Source: an uncultured Polaribacter sp. (GTDB taxonomy: Bacteria; Bacteroidota; Bacteroidia; Flavobacteriales; Flavobacteriaceae). From it: a stretch of DNA of 43,809 nt. Positions within the stretch are counted from its first letter, which is position 1, and every line of letters starts with the position of its first letter. The notes under the pieces are model-generated. The model did not search any database. It saw only the letters and a list, made by a program, of their open reading frames with translations, and was not told the origin of the DNA. The translations under genes were made by a program, and so were the position numbers. Location: positions 1-43,809 of the forward strand of contig NZ_CANLXV010000017.1 of the NCBI RefSeq assembly GCF_947495205.1, given 5' to 3'. Positions 36,875-43,809 of the stretch are shown piece by piece.

Positions 36875-38293
36875 TTATTTCCATAATTTTTCCATTTCTT
36901 CTAAGGTTTTTCCTTTTGTTTCTGGAATAAACTTAACAACAAATAAGGCTGCCAAAATACTCATAATACCATATACCCAATATGCAAAACCATGGTTAAA
37001 TTGCGCTGTTAAGTAAGAATTATCATTCATCATAGGGAAGGTTAAAGAAACTAAATAATTAGAAATCCATTGCGCTGCAACGGCAATTGCCAATGCTTTA
37101 CCTCTAATTTTATTTGGAAATATTTCTGACAATAATACCCAAGTTACAGGACCCCAACTCATGGCAAAACTAGCCACATAAAGCATCATACAAAATAAAG
37201 CTAAATAACCTGTTGCTTCTGCATAAAACACAAAACCAAGTGACAACATAGCAACTGCCATACCTAAAGCACCAATTACCATTAATGGTTTTCTACCGTA
37301 TTTATCTACAGTTTTTATAGCAATAATGGTGAATAAGAAATTAACAACACCTACAATAATTGTCATTAATAAAGCGGTATCTGTGCCAGAAGAAATGGTT
37401 TTAAATATTTCTGGCGCATAATATAAAACCACATTAATACCAACAAATTGCTGAAAAACAGATAATAAAACTCCAATTATAATGACTAACCAACCAAAAG
37501 ACAATAAGTTTCCTGAAATTTTTTCATTCATAGAACCTTTAATTTCTTCTAAGATTTTAACGCCTTCTTCTTCTCCGTTTACTTTTGTTAAAACAGCTAA
37601 TGCTTCTTTTGGTTTATTGCGCAATACTAAAGAACGTGGTGTATCTGGCACAAGAAATAAAAAGGCTAAAAACAAACCTGCAGGTATTATTTCTGAAGCA
37701 AACATCCAACGCCAACCAATTTCATTTAACCAAGCATCTGAACCACCAGTTTTAGAAATAAAATAGTTTACAAAATAAACTACCATAAAACCACCAACAA
37801 TAGCTAGTTGATTAAAAGATACCAATTTACCTCTATTTTTTGCTGGAGCTATTTCTGCAATATATAATGGAGATAGCATAGAAGCTAAGCCCACACCTAT
37901 ACCTCCAATAATTCTGTATCCTATAAAAATAGTAGAAAATGTATGGTCTAATTCACCTATTGGAGCCAAAAACATTTCTGGCATTGCAGAACCTAATGCA
38001 GATATTAAGAATAAAATTGCTGCTAAAATTAAGCCGTTTTTTCTACCAAGTTTTTTACTAACTAAACCACCAAATACACCACCAATAACACAACCTATTA
38101 ACGCACTAGATACTAAAAAACCTTTAAATGCGCTTGCCGCGGTTTCTGATAACCCTTTGGGAATTACAAAAAAACTATCTAAGGAACCTACGGTTCCAGA
38201 AATTACACCTGTATCATAGCCAAAAAGTAAACCTCCTAATGTTGCTACTAAAGTTAATTTTAACAGGTATCCTGAATCTGCTGCTTTTTTCAT
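36875..38293 (-). CDS. xylE: MFS sugar porter, xylose:H+ symporter type
   Basis: 472 residues with 12 predicted membrane helices in two halves. Sugar-porter signatures are 'GGLLFGYDTGVISGTVGSL' in helix 1, 'KLGRKNGLILAA' after helix 2, 'RIIGGIGVGLASMLSPLYIAEIAP' , 'FQQFVGINVVLYYAPEIF' (QQxxGxN sugar site), 'DKYGRKPLMVIG' and the C-terminal 'PETKGKTLEEME'. Placement between xylA and a GH3 xylosidase points to xylose, though glucose or arabinose transport cannot be excluded. It begins after the xylA terminator, so has its own promoter or relies on readthrough, and runs into the GH3 gene with a 19-bp gap. Confidence 0.92.
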   Translation of the reverse strand: MKKAADSGYLLKLTLVATLGGLLFGYDTGVISGTVGSLDSFFVIPKGLSETAASAFKGFLVSSALIGCVIGGVFGGLVSKKLGRKNGLILAAILFLISALGSAMPEMFLAPIGELDHTFSTIFIGYRIIGGIGVGLASMLSPLYIAEIAPAKNRGKLVSFNQLAIVGGFMVVYFVNYFISKTGGSDAWLNEIGWRWMFASEIIPAGLFLAFLFLVPDTPRSLVLRNKPKEALAVLTKVNGEEEGVKILEEIKGSMNEKISGNLLSFGWLVIIIGVLLSVFQQFVGINVVLYYAPEIFKTISSGTDTALLMTIIVGVVNFLFTIIAIKTVDKYGRKPLMVIGALGMAVAMLSLGFVFYAEATGYLALFCMMLYVASFAMSWGPVTWVLLSEIFPNKIRGKALAIAVAAQWISNYLVSLTFPMMNDNSYLTAQFNHGFAYWVYGIMSILAALFVVKFIPETKGKTLEEMEKLWK

Positions 38294-38354
38294 TCTGTTG
38301 TATTTAATTAATTGTTATTTTTAATTGATGTTTTATTACATAGCTAGTAAATGT

Positions 38355-38395
38355 AAAAAGACCAATTAGATTATATTATCTAATTGGTCTTTTTT
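38355..38395 (-). terminator. Terminator after xylA
   Basis: The long stem AAAAGACCAATTAGAT/ATCTAATTGGTCTTTT with a 6-nt loop and T tracts on both sides lies just after the xylA stop. It should uncouple xylA from the transporter gene or act as an attenuator. Confidence 0.88.
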
Positions 38396-38398
38396 TTC

Positions 38399-39715
38399 TT
38401 AAATATATTGATTGATAATATTCTCAAACAATTCTTGCTTACCACTTTGTAACGTTAATTCTCCGTTTTCTTGAGCAATTTTATACAAATCTGCTAATTC
38501 TAATTTACCTGCTTCAAAATCTTTTCCTTTACCAGCATCAAAAGAGCTGTATCTTTTTTCTCTTAACGCATTGTAAGAAGAAGATGTTATAATTTTATCT
38601 GCAGTAATTAATGCTCTTGCAAACGTATCTGCCCCACCAATATGTGCAAGAAAAACATCTTCCATATCTGTTGAGTTTCTTCTAATTTTTGCATCAAAAT
38701 TAACACCACCACCTTGTAAACCACCTGCTTCTAAGAAAACTAACATTGCTTCTGTAGTTTCTTGAATATTGTTTGGAAATTGATCTGTATCCCAACCATT
38801 TTGGTAATCTCCTCTGTTGGCATCTATACTACCTAACATGCCTGCTTTGGCAGCTACTGCCAACTCGTGTTGCATGGTATGTTGTGCTAAAGTTGCGTGG
38901 TTTACCTCTATATTCATTTTAAAATCTTTATCTAAACCGTATTCTTTTAAGAAACCGATTGCAGTTGCCGAATCAAAATCATATTGGTGCTTCATTGGCT
39001 CCATTGGTTTTGGCTCTATAAAGAAAGTTCCTTTAAAACCTTGTGCTCTTGCATAATCTCTTGCCATTGTTAAGAATTGTGCCATGTGATCTAATTCACG
39101 ACCCATATCTGTATTTAATAAAGACATATAACCTTCTCTACCGCCCCAAAATACGTAATTTTCTCCACCTAATTTAATGGTTGCATCTAACGCCAATTTT
39201 ACTTGACCTCCTGCTCTGGCAACTACATTAAAATCTGGATTTGTAGAAGCGCCATTCATGTAACGTGGGTTTGAAAAGCAATTTGCAGTTCCCCATAATA
39301 ATTTTACACCACTTTCTGCTTGTTTTCCTTTAATGTAATCTGTAATAGTATTTAATCTTGCTTCTGATTCTGCAAAAGTTGCGCCTTCTTGAATTAAATC
39401 ATAATCGTGAAAACAAAAATAATCAAAGCCCATTTTGTTGATAAACTCAAAAGCGGCATCTGCTTTGTCTTTTGCTGCTTGTATTGGGTCTGCTGCTTGG
39501 TCCCAAGCAAAGTTTTGTGTTCCTGGGCCAAAAGGATCTCCTCCTTGACCACAGAATGTGTGCCAATAGGCTATTGCAAATTTAAAATGCTCTCGCATTG
39601 TTTTTCCTGCTACTACTTGGTCTGGGTTGTAGTATTTAAAAGCCATTGGATTGTCTGACTCTTTTCCTTCGAATTGAATCTTATTGATTCCTTTAAAATA
39701 TTCTTTATTTGCCAT
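38399..39715 (-). CDS. xylA: Xylose isomerase
   Basis: A 438-residue enzyme interconverting D-xylose and D-xylulose. Seen are '[18 protein letters not shown]', the catalytic His in '[15 protein letters not shown]', '[18 protein letters not shown]', '[19 protein letters not shown]', metal ligands in '[19 protein letters not shown]', and '[20 protein letters not shown]'. The length is that of the class II, longer xylose isomerases. A short tandem repeat of AATTGTTT (plus strand) lies directly before the ATG. The structured repeat (39795-39902) separates it from xylB upstream on its transcript. Confidence 0.98.
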   Translation of the reverse strand: MANKEYFKGINKIQFEGKESDNPMAFKYYNPDQVVAGKTMREHFKFAIAYWHTFCGQGGDPFGPGTQNFAWDQAADPIQAAKDKADAAFEFINKMGFDYFCFHDYDLIQEGATFAESEARLNTITDYIKGKQAESGVKLLWGTANCFSNPRYMNGASTNPDFNVVARAGGQVKLALDATIKLGGENYVFWGGREGYMSLLNTDMGRELDHMAQFLTMARDYARAQGFKGTFFIEPKPMEPMKHQYDFDSATAIGFLKEYGLDKDFKMNIEVNHATLAQHTMQHELAVAAKAGMLGSIDANRGDYQNGWDTDQFPNNIQETTEAMLVFLEAGGLQGGGVNFDAKIRRNSTDMEDVFLAHIGGADTFARALITADKIITSSSYNALREKRYSSFDAGKGKDFEAGKLELADLYKIAQENGELTLQSGKQELFENIINQYI

Positions 39716-39740
39716 TGTTTAATTGTTTAATTGTTTATTG
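39715..39740. repeat. AATTGTTT short tandem repeat before xylA
   Basis: About three copies of the 8-bp unit abut the xylA ATG, within the ribosome-loading region. Slippage here could change leader length. Confidence 0.5.
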
Positions 39741-39794
39741 GTTTTATTGTGTATTTGTTGTTTACTGTAACTTTTATTTGAGTTGTCTCTATTT

Positions 39795-39902
39795 GCGTTA
39801 GGGATTGAACGGTTTGTTTGAGCTCTTTTTTCTTTTTCGGAAAAAAAGCGAGTAGTGAAAGCCCGACTTTATGCTGAATGCCTTCAGCATAAAGTAACGC
39901 CC
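39795..39902. ncRNA. Structured RNA-like repeat, copy 2
   Basis: Same cores as copy 1 (GCGTTAGGGATTGAACGG..., AGCGAGTAGTGAAAGCC). The variable hairpins differ completely in sequence yet still pair: TTTTTTC/GAAAAAA-like (39826-39846) and TTTATGCTGAA-TGCC-TTCAGCATAAA (39868-39893). Outer ends pair GCGTTA with TAACGC. It begins 5 bp after the xylB stop on the minus strand and lies 80 bp upstream of xylA. Confidence 0.65.
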
Positions 39903-39907
39903 ACATC

Positions 39908-41395
39908 TTATTTATTTAAAATTAATTCTAATTCTTTTTTCCAGTTTTTATAGGCTTCTAAGTATGGTTTTTTGTCTTTAAACGGCATAAATGTCATTAC
40001 ATGGTCATTGTCCATAATTGTTTTGCTAAAAGATTCAAAATCTCCTTTATACAAGTTTGCTGCTCTTGCTGCACCAATGGCGCCTGTTGTGTTGTAAATT
40101 TCTATTTCTTGTTCTATTAAGGTTGCTACTGTGTTTGCAAAAATTTCTGAACGAAATAGATTGTCGTTTCCTGCTCTTATTACGCTTGGTGTAATTCCGT
40201 CTGTTTTCATAATTTCCATGCCGTAAACAAAAGAAAAGGCAATGCCTTCTAATGCAGCTCTGCACATGTGTCCTTTATGATGATTGTTTAGATTCATGTT
40301 TACAATACGTGTGCCTATTTCTTTGTTGTTTAACATGCGTTCTGCACCATTACCAAAAGGAATTAGGCAAACGCCATCTGCACCTATTGCAATTTCTGAT
40401 GCTAAGGTATTCATTTCTTCATAAGAGGAAACTGCGAGGTTATTTAGGAGCCATCTGTACTGAATTCCTGCGCCATTGATACATAATAATTTTCCTATTT
40501 TTGGGGCTGCTCCTTTTGTGTAATTTACGTGCGCAAAGTTATTTACTCTAGCACTTTCTTTGGCTGATAAACTTTCTGTGACTGCATAAACAACGCCAGA
40601 GGTACCACCTGTTGCTGCAACTTCTCCTGGATTAAATACGTTTAATGATAAAGCGTTATTGGGTTGATCTCCTGCTCTGTAAAAGATTGGTGTCCCCACT
40701 GCTAAACCACTTTCTTCTGCTCCTTTTTTATCTACTTGAGCTTGGTTGCTAAAAGTGTCTACAATATCTGGCACTAAAGAAGGTTCTATACCATAGTATT
40801 CTAGTAAAAAATCTGCAACTGAGTCGTTTTTAAAATCCCAAAAAATTCCTTCGGACAAACCAGAAATGGTTGTGTTTATGGTGTTTGAAAATTTATAAGA
40901 AATAAAATCTCCAGGTAACATAAATTTGTATATCTGTTTGTAAACTTCGGGTTCATTTTCTTTTACCCATTTTAATTTTGATGCTGTAAAATTTGCTGGT
41001 GAGTTTAGCAATTGTGTAGCACATTTTTGTTCTCCGATTTCTGCAAAAGCTTTGTTTCCTGTTGCCACTGCTCTAGAATCGCACCAAATAATGCTTCTTC
41101 TTAATGGATTGCCTTGTTTATCTACCAAAACCAAACCGTGCATTTGGTAAGAAATACCAATACCTTTTATTTGAGCTTTGTCTACATTATATTGTTTTTG
41201 TAAACTTTTTATTGCGTTGCAAATGTGCAACCACCAATCTAAAGGTGCTTGTTCTGCCCAACCATTTTTTTGTGCAAACATGCCCATTTCTTCTTTGGGT
41301 TCTTGTACAACGCCAATACTTTTGCCAGAATCTACTTCTACCAAAGCGGCTTTTATAGATGAACTTCCTATGTCTAATCCTAAATAATAATTCAT
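39908..41395 (-). CDS. xylB: Xylulokinase
   Basis: A 495-residue FGGY-family sugar kinase that converts D-xylulose to xylulose-5-phosphate. Motifs are 'YLGLDIGSSSIKAALVE' (phosphate 1), 'IKGIGISYQMHGLVLVD' (the MHG typical of xylulokinases), 'LRRSIIWCDSRA', 'PGDFISYKFS', 'GDQPNNALSLNVFNPGEVAATGGTSGV' and 'CRAALEGIAFSFVYGMEIM'. Its ATG overlaps the regulator stop codon by one base (TAATG), so the two are translationally coupled. The structured repeat follows its stop. Confidence 0.96.
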   Translation of the reverse strand: MNYYLGLDIGSSSIKAALVEVDSGKSIGVVQEPKEEMGMFAQKNGWAEQAPLDWWLHICNAIKSLQKQYNVDKAQIKGIGISYQMHGLVLVDKQGNPLRRSIIWCDSRAVATGNKAFAEIGEQKCATQLLNSPANFTASKLKWVKENEPEVYKQIYKFMLPGDFISYKFSNTINTTISGLSEGIFWDFKNDSVADFLLEYYGIEPSLVPDIVDTFSNQAQVDKKGAEESGLAVGTPIFYRAGDQPNNALSLNVFNPGEVAATGGTSGVVYAVTESLSAKESARVNNFAHVNYTKGAAPKIGKLLCINGAGIQYRWLLNNLAVSSYEEMNTLASEIAIGADGVCLIPFGNGAERMLNNKEIGTRIVNMNLNNHHKGHMCRAALEGIAFSFVYGMEIMKTDGITPSVIRAGNDNLFRSEIFANTVATLIEQEIEIYNTTGAIGAARAANLYKGDFESFSKTIMDNDHVMTFMPFKDKKPYLEAYKNWKKELELILNK

Positions 41396-42396
41396 TATAA
41401 CGATTCTCTTAATGTTAATTTTGTTGGAATATAGCAGCGTAAATTAGTATTTTTTGTAACAAATTCTGCTGCTTTTGTACCTAGTTCTTTAAAATCTGTA
41501 GATACTACAGATATACCTTTGTAAATAAATTTTTTCATTGGTGTTTCATTATATGATAGAAAACCAATGTCTTTACCAGGTTCTAAATTATTGCTTTTGC
41601 ATTGCTCTAAAAATTTACCTAACATTCTATCGCTTACACTTACATAAGCTATATTTTTTTCGATTTTAAAGTTTTTATAATCAGTACAAATTTTACTTTT
41701 AAAATTATAATCTTCGCAAAATTTATTAAAAAAATGTATGGTTTCTTTTGGGTGATATGTAAAATCTGGAAACAACAAATCTATACGTTTATATTTGCGA
41801 AATTGTGTTTTAGCTTCTAATATGGCATTGTAAAATGATTGCCCGAAATCTTGAAAAACAAAATTACTATCTTCTTTGGCATAAATATTCCAATCGATTA
41901 ATAAAACGTTTTCTGTATTAAACTTAGCTAATGTGTGTTTTACATCTACATGATTAAAATTCATGATAACATACTTGTAGTATTTGCCAATACTTGTATT
42001 TACAATGGTTTTAAAATTATTTATATTGTAATGATGAAATTGTACATCTGTTATTACATTATCTGGTAAATTATTGATAAAAGCATCATACAAGACTTCT
42101 TTATATGCTTTAAATGTATCTAAAATTAAGAGTACCTTTTTAGTTTCATTAGCTACATAATACCCTTTGTTTGGCACTGCAACTACTCTATTGCTATCTT
42201 TAAGAATGGCATATGCTTTAAAAACAGTATCTCTAGAAAGGCTAAATTCTTTACAAATTTTATTTACAGATGGTAAAAGGTCTCCTTTTTGCAATATGTC
42301 TTTACCAATAGCATTGTTAATAGCATTAACTATTTGCTGATACTTTGGTGTAACACTATCGTGTTTTATTTGGATAAGTGATTTGGTTGCTACCAT
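41395..42396 (-). CDS. GntR-type transcriptional regulator with sugar-binding (LacI-like) domain
   Basis: 333 residues. The winged-helix GntR head is at 1-70 ('SVTPKYQQIVNAINNAIGKDILQKGDLLPSVNKICKEFSLSRDTVFKAYAILKD'). A C-terminal periplasmic-binding-protein-like domain follows (about 85-333), where 'KDIGFLSYNETPMKKFIYKGISVVSTDFKELG' matches the LacI/GalR effector fold. This architecture fits xylose regulators (XylR) of Bacteroidota. Position, directly upstream of and overlapping xylB, supports control of the xylose operon. Possible operators are listed nearby, but the binding site is not known from the sequence alone. Confidence 0.9.
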   Translation of the reverse strand: MVATKSLIQIKHDSVTPKYQQIVNAINNAIGKDILQKGDLLPSVNKICKEFSLSRDTVFKAYAILKDSNRVVAVPNKGYYVANETKKVLLILDTFKAYKEVLYDAFINNLPDNVITDVQFHHYNINNFKTIVNTSIGKYYKYVIMNFNHVDVKHTLAKFNTENVLLIDWNIYAKEDSNFVFQDFGQSFYNAILEAKTQFRKYKRIDLLFPDFTYHPKETIHFFNKFCEDYNFKSKICTDYKNFKIEKNIAYVSVSDRMLGKFLEQCKSNNLEPGKDIGFLSYNETPMKKFIYKGISVVSTDFKELGTKAAEFVTKNTNLRCYIPTKLTLRESL

Positions 42397-42420
42397 ACTG
42401 TTCTGCTCTGGTAGGTAAAA

Positions 42421-42453
42421 GTATAAAAAAAAATATAATATTAAAATTTATAC
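42421..42453. promoter_or_regulatory. Inverted repeat upstream of the regulator gene
   Basis: GTATAAA ... TTTATAC, 7-bp arms 19 bp apart, centred about 40 bp before the regulator ATG. It could be an autoregulatory operator. In AT-rich DNA such a repeat may arise by chance. Confidence 0.25.
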
Positions 42454-42510
42454 TACAATTTTTATCAAAAAAACACTTTTTATGTATTAAAACATTAATC
42501 TTACTAAAAT

Positions 42511-43116
42511 TTACTTTAGATCTATAGTTCTAAAAGTAAGATTAATTCTGGGCGTGAATACTTTTTTTGTAGGTGGTAACCTGTGCAACCAATTTTGTTG
42601 TGTAAGGCCTTTCATTACCAATAAACTTCCTCTTTCTAAAACAATATCTATGCGTTGTTTGGTTTCTTTATGTTTAAACGAAAATTTACGTTCTGCTCCC
42701 AAAGATAAAGAGGCTATTGCTCCATTTTTTTTCAGCATTTTTTCGCCATCTGAATGATATGCCATACCTTCTTCACCAGAGTTATATAGGTTTAATAAGC
42801 AAGAATTATAGGTTTCTCCGCTCTCTTTTTCTACTAAATTTTTTAATGCAGTAAGTTCTTTTGTAAATAATAAAGCTGTTTTTGTTATACCAGAATAGGT
42901 GTAAGAAAATTCTGAACTACCATACCACGCTACTTTTCTTTTGGTTATTATTTTTTTACCAAAAATTATAGCTTCATCATTTTTCCAGGCAATTGTTTCT
43001 AGTAATTTTTGATAATAAAAATCGCATTTTTTATTATTTAAAACAATACCATGGTAGTTTGAAATTCCATCAAAAGGTAAAATGTTATTTATTTTTTCTG
43101 AAGAAAACAAATTCAT
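42511..43116 (-). CDS. alkB: AlkB-type 2-oxoglutarate/Fe(II) dioxygenase
   Basis: About 201 residues from the ATG starting 'MNLFSSEKINNILPFDG'; five more in-frame codons upstream are possible. The Fe(II) site is 'MAYHSDGEKML' (His-x-Asp) with the distal His in 'NWLHRLPPTKK'. The 2OG-binding Arg pair is in 'TPRINLTFRTI'. 'CLLNLYNSGEEGMAYHSD' and 'SLSLGAERKFSFKH' match AlkB/ALKBH2-like DNA repair demethylases that reverse 1-methyladenine and 3-methylcytosine lesions. No ada gene is adjacent. Confidence 0.92.
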   Translation of the reverse strand: MNLFSSEKINNILPFDGISNYHGIVLNNKKCDFYYQKLLETIAWKNDEAIIFGKKIITKRKVAWYGSSEFSYTYSGITKTALLFTKELTALKNLVEKESGETYNSCLLNLYNSGEEGMAYHSDGEKMLKKNGAIASLSLGAERKFSFKHKETKQRIDIVLERGSLLVMKGLTQQNWLHRLPPTKKVFTPRINLTFRTIDLK

Positions 43117-43131
43117 AGTATAAAAGTACAA

Positions 43132-43226
43132 ATTATAGCCACTAAACAGTGCATATTTAACTTAAAAAAGGATTAAGCAACTAATTGCCTAACCTTATTT
43201 TATTTATTTTCTTTTGTTATTTGCTT
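43132..43226. other. Spacer before alkB, no gene seen
   Basis: AT-rich sequence between the OmpA fragment stop and the alkB upstream region. A TATAATTTG is present but off-consensus by one base in spacing. Confidence 0.4.
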
Positions 43227-43358
43227 TTACCTAATTTTGTCTGGGTTTAAGATGATAAACTCTGTTCTTCTATTTAATTGGTGCTCTGCTTTAGAACATT
43301 TTACATCATTAGCGCATTTATTTACTAATTTTGTTTCGCTATAACCTGAATCAATACT
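43227..43358 (-). pseudogene. OmpA-family C-terminal fragment, 5' truncated
   Basis: 43 codons in frame to a stop. The segment 'GYSETKLVNKC...NDVKCSKAEHQLNRRTEFIIL' is the end of the OmpA/MotB peptidoglycan-binding domain with the conserved Asn-Arg-Arg. The 5' portion is missing: an in-frame stop lies just upstream, and the IS-like inverted repeat begins 1-2 bp beyond 43358. The remainder of the gene is not found in 43630-43809, so the gene was truncated and its front lost. Confidence 0.82.
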
Positions 43359-43359
43359 A

Positions 43360-43629
43360 AAAGTTGTGGATTAAATAAAAAAGGTTGAACTTTGATATTA
43401 AAATATTTATGTCTTCCGCTCCTTTATTATCGATAGCCAATTTATTACTTCCCGAAGTTCTTGTTACTTATTTTGAACTCATCAAACACAAAGTTAAATC
43501 AGAAGAAATTCATTTTTATTTTACAAAGTTAAACAGTATTCTAGAAGAATTTAGAGGTGTAAGAAATATAGAGTTCTTCCTGTTTAGATTAACAAATATT
43601 TTTGCCTAATTGTAAAATTCCACAACTTT
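43360..43629 (+). mobile_element. MITE-like remnant of an ISAon1-type insertion sequence
   Basis: About 270 bp bounded by 11-bp inverted repeats, AAAGTTGTGGA (43360-43370) and TCCACAACTTT (43619-43629). It encodes a truncated N-terminal transposase peptide and no DDE domain. No matching target-site duplication is seen in the 8 bp on either side. Confidence 0.65.
43409..43609 (+). pseudogene. Truncated ISAon1-type transposase N-terminal region
   Basis: 66 codons from the ATG beginning 'MSSAPLLSIANLLLPEVLVTYFELI' (another in-frame ATG lies 24 bp upstream). 'LLPEVLVTYFEL' and 'EEIHFYFTKLNSILEEF' correspond to the small N-terminal region protein of ISAon1-like transposases of Bacteroidota. After 'EEFRG' the expected basic segment is lost and the frame ends. 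The DDE catalytic part is absent. Confidence 0.65.
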
Positions 43630-43809
43630 ATGCTTGATCTCATATTTACCACTTCTTAAAATTTATATTACTACAAAAACTAAAACCAGATTACATTAAA
43701 AAAACAACAACCCTAAAAATTATGTAATATGCTGGCAAACACGGCTAGGTACTATCTTTAATTCCTAATTTTATTGTCTTAATTTTTATTATTTTTGATT
43801 TAACAGAGA
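43630..43809. other. Window-edge stretch, no gene seen
   Basis: AT-rich sequence without a coding frame. A short GC-rich islet, GCTGGCAAACACGGCTAGG near 43731, stands out. No OmpA sequence is present. Confidence 0.4.

Noticed and set aside
43385..43610. Complete small protein of 74 residues
   Set aside because: Its N-terminus matches the ISAon1-type transposase leader and it sits between inverted repeats, so it is treated as a truncated transposase.
43729..43755. GC-rich islet as an integron or cassette recombination site
   Set aside because: No conserved core sites or paired arms could be found, and the window ends before any cassette.

Overview
The window looks like a chromosomal segment of a marine-type Flavobacteriaceae bacterium (phylum Bacteroidota), possibly near Polaribacter or Tenacibaculum. 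The signs are strong AT richness, TAnnTTTG-type -7 promoter boxes with little Shine-Dalgarno signal, paired palindromic terminators, flavobacterial forms of gyrA, clpC, tgt, lptF, accA and tamB, and an ISAon1-like insertion-sequence scrap. No rRNA, tRNA, phage or CRISPR array was seen.

Layout. (1) 1-1600: an HNH endonuclease whose N-terminus resembles the sulfur-binding domain of ScoMcrA-type phosphorothioate-dependent restriction enzymes, then a 55-residue zinc-ribbon microprotein. (2) 1.7-3.7 kb: a pfkA-gap glycolysis operon on the minus strand. (3) 4-10 kb: a 1477-residue TamB-like envelope protein divergent from tsaD, then a small DUF2721-type membrane protein. (4) 10-17 kb: a VanX-type dipeptidase, an unidentified secreted protein, pdhA with a double-lipoyl E2 gene (E1 beta is absent), a DUF6263-like secreted protein and a second 2-oxoacid dehydrogenase E2. 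(5) 17-25 kb: a gyrA-TPR protein pair, divergent clpC with an excellent sigma-54 promoter match, and a TlpA-like lipoprotein. (6) 25-30.4 kb: a minus-strand housekeeping run of rluF-like, tgt, lptF/G-like, EamA transporter and accA. (7) 30.5-42.4 kb: a xylose and xylo-oligosaccharide locus on the minus strand (GntR-type regulator, xylB, xylA, sugar symporter, a GH3-PA14 beta-xylosidase-like enzyme and a BglX-like GH3). (8) 42.5-43.8 kb: alkB, then a degraded end with an OmpA C-terminal fragment abutting an IS remnant.

The xylose genes form one pathway. Surface or periplasmic GH3 enzymes release sugars, the symporter imports xylose, XylA isomerises it, XylB phosphorylates xylulose, and the GntR-type protein probably senses the sugar. 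Pyruvate from glycolysis (pfkA, gap) feeds the PDH genes, and accA takes acetyl-CoA to fatty acids.

The most unusual structures are three. First, a roughly 1 kb insert inside the xylose locus carries a membrane-anchored PD-(D/E)XK nuclease. It is bounded by 187-bp direct repeats that copy the 3' end of the neighbouring GH3 gene, giving an in-frame chimeric ORF. Second, two copies of a structured, RNA-like repeat have conserved cores and completely different but self-complementary hairpins; each sits 6-9 bp after a stop codon. Third, an OmpA gene fragment ends at a 270-bp MITE-like IS derivative.
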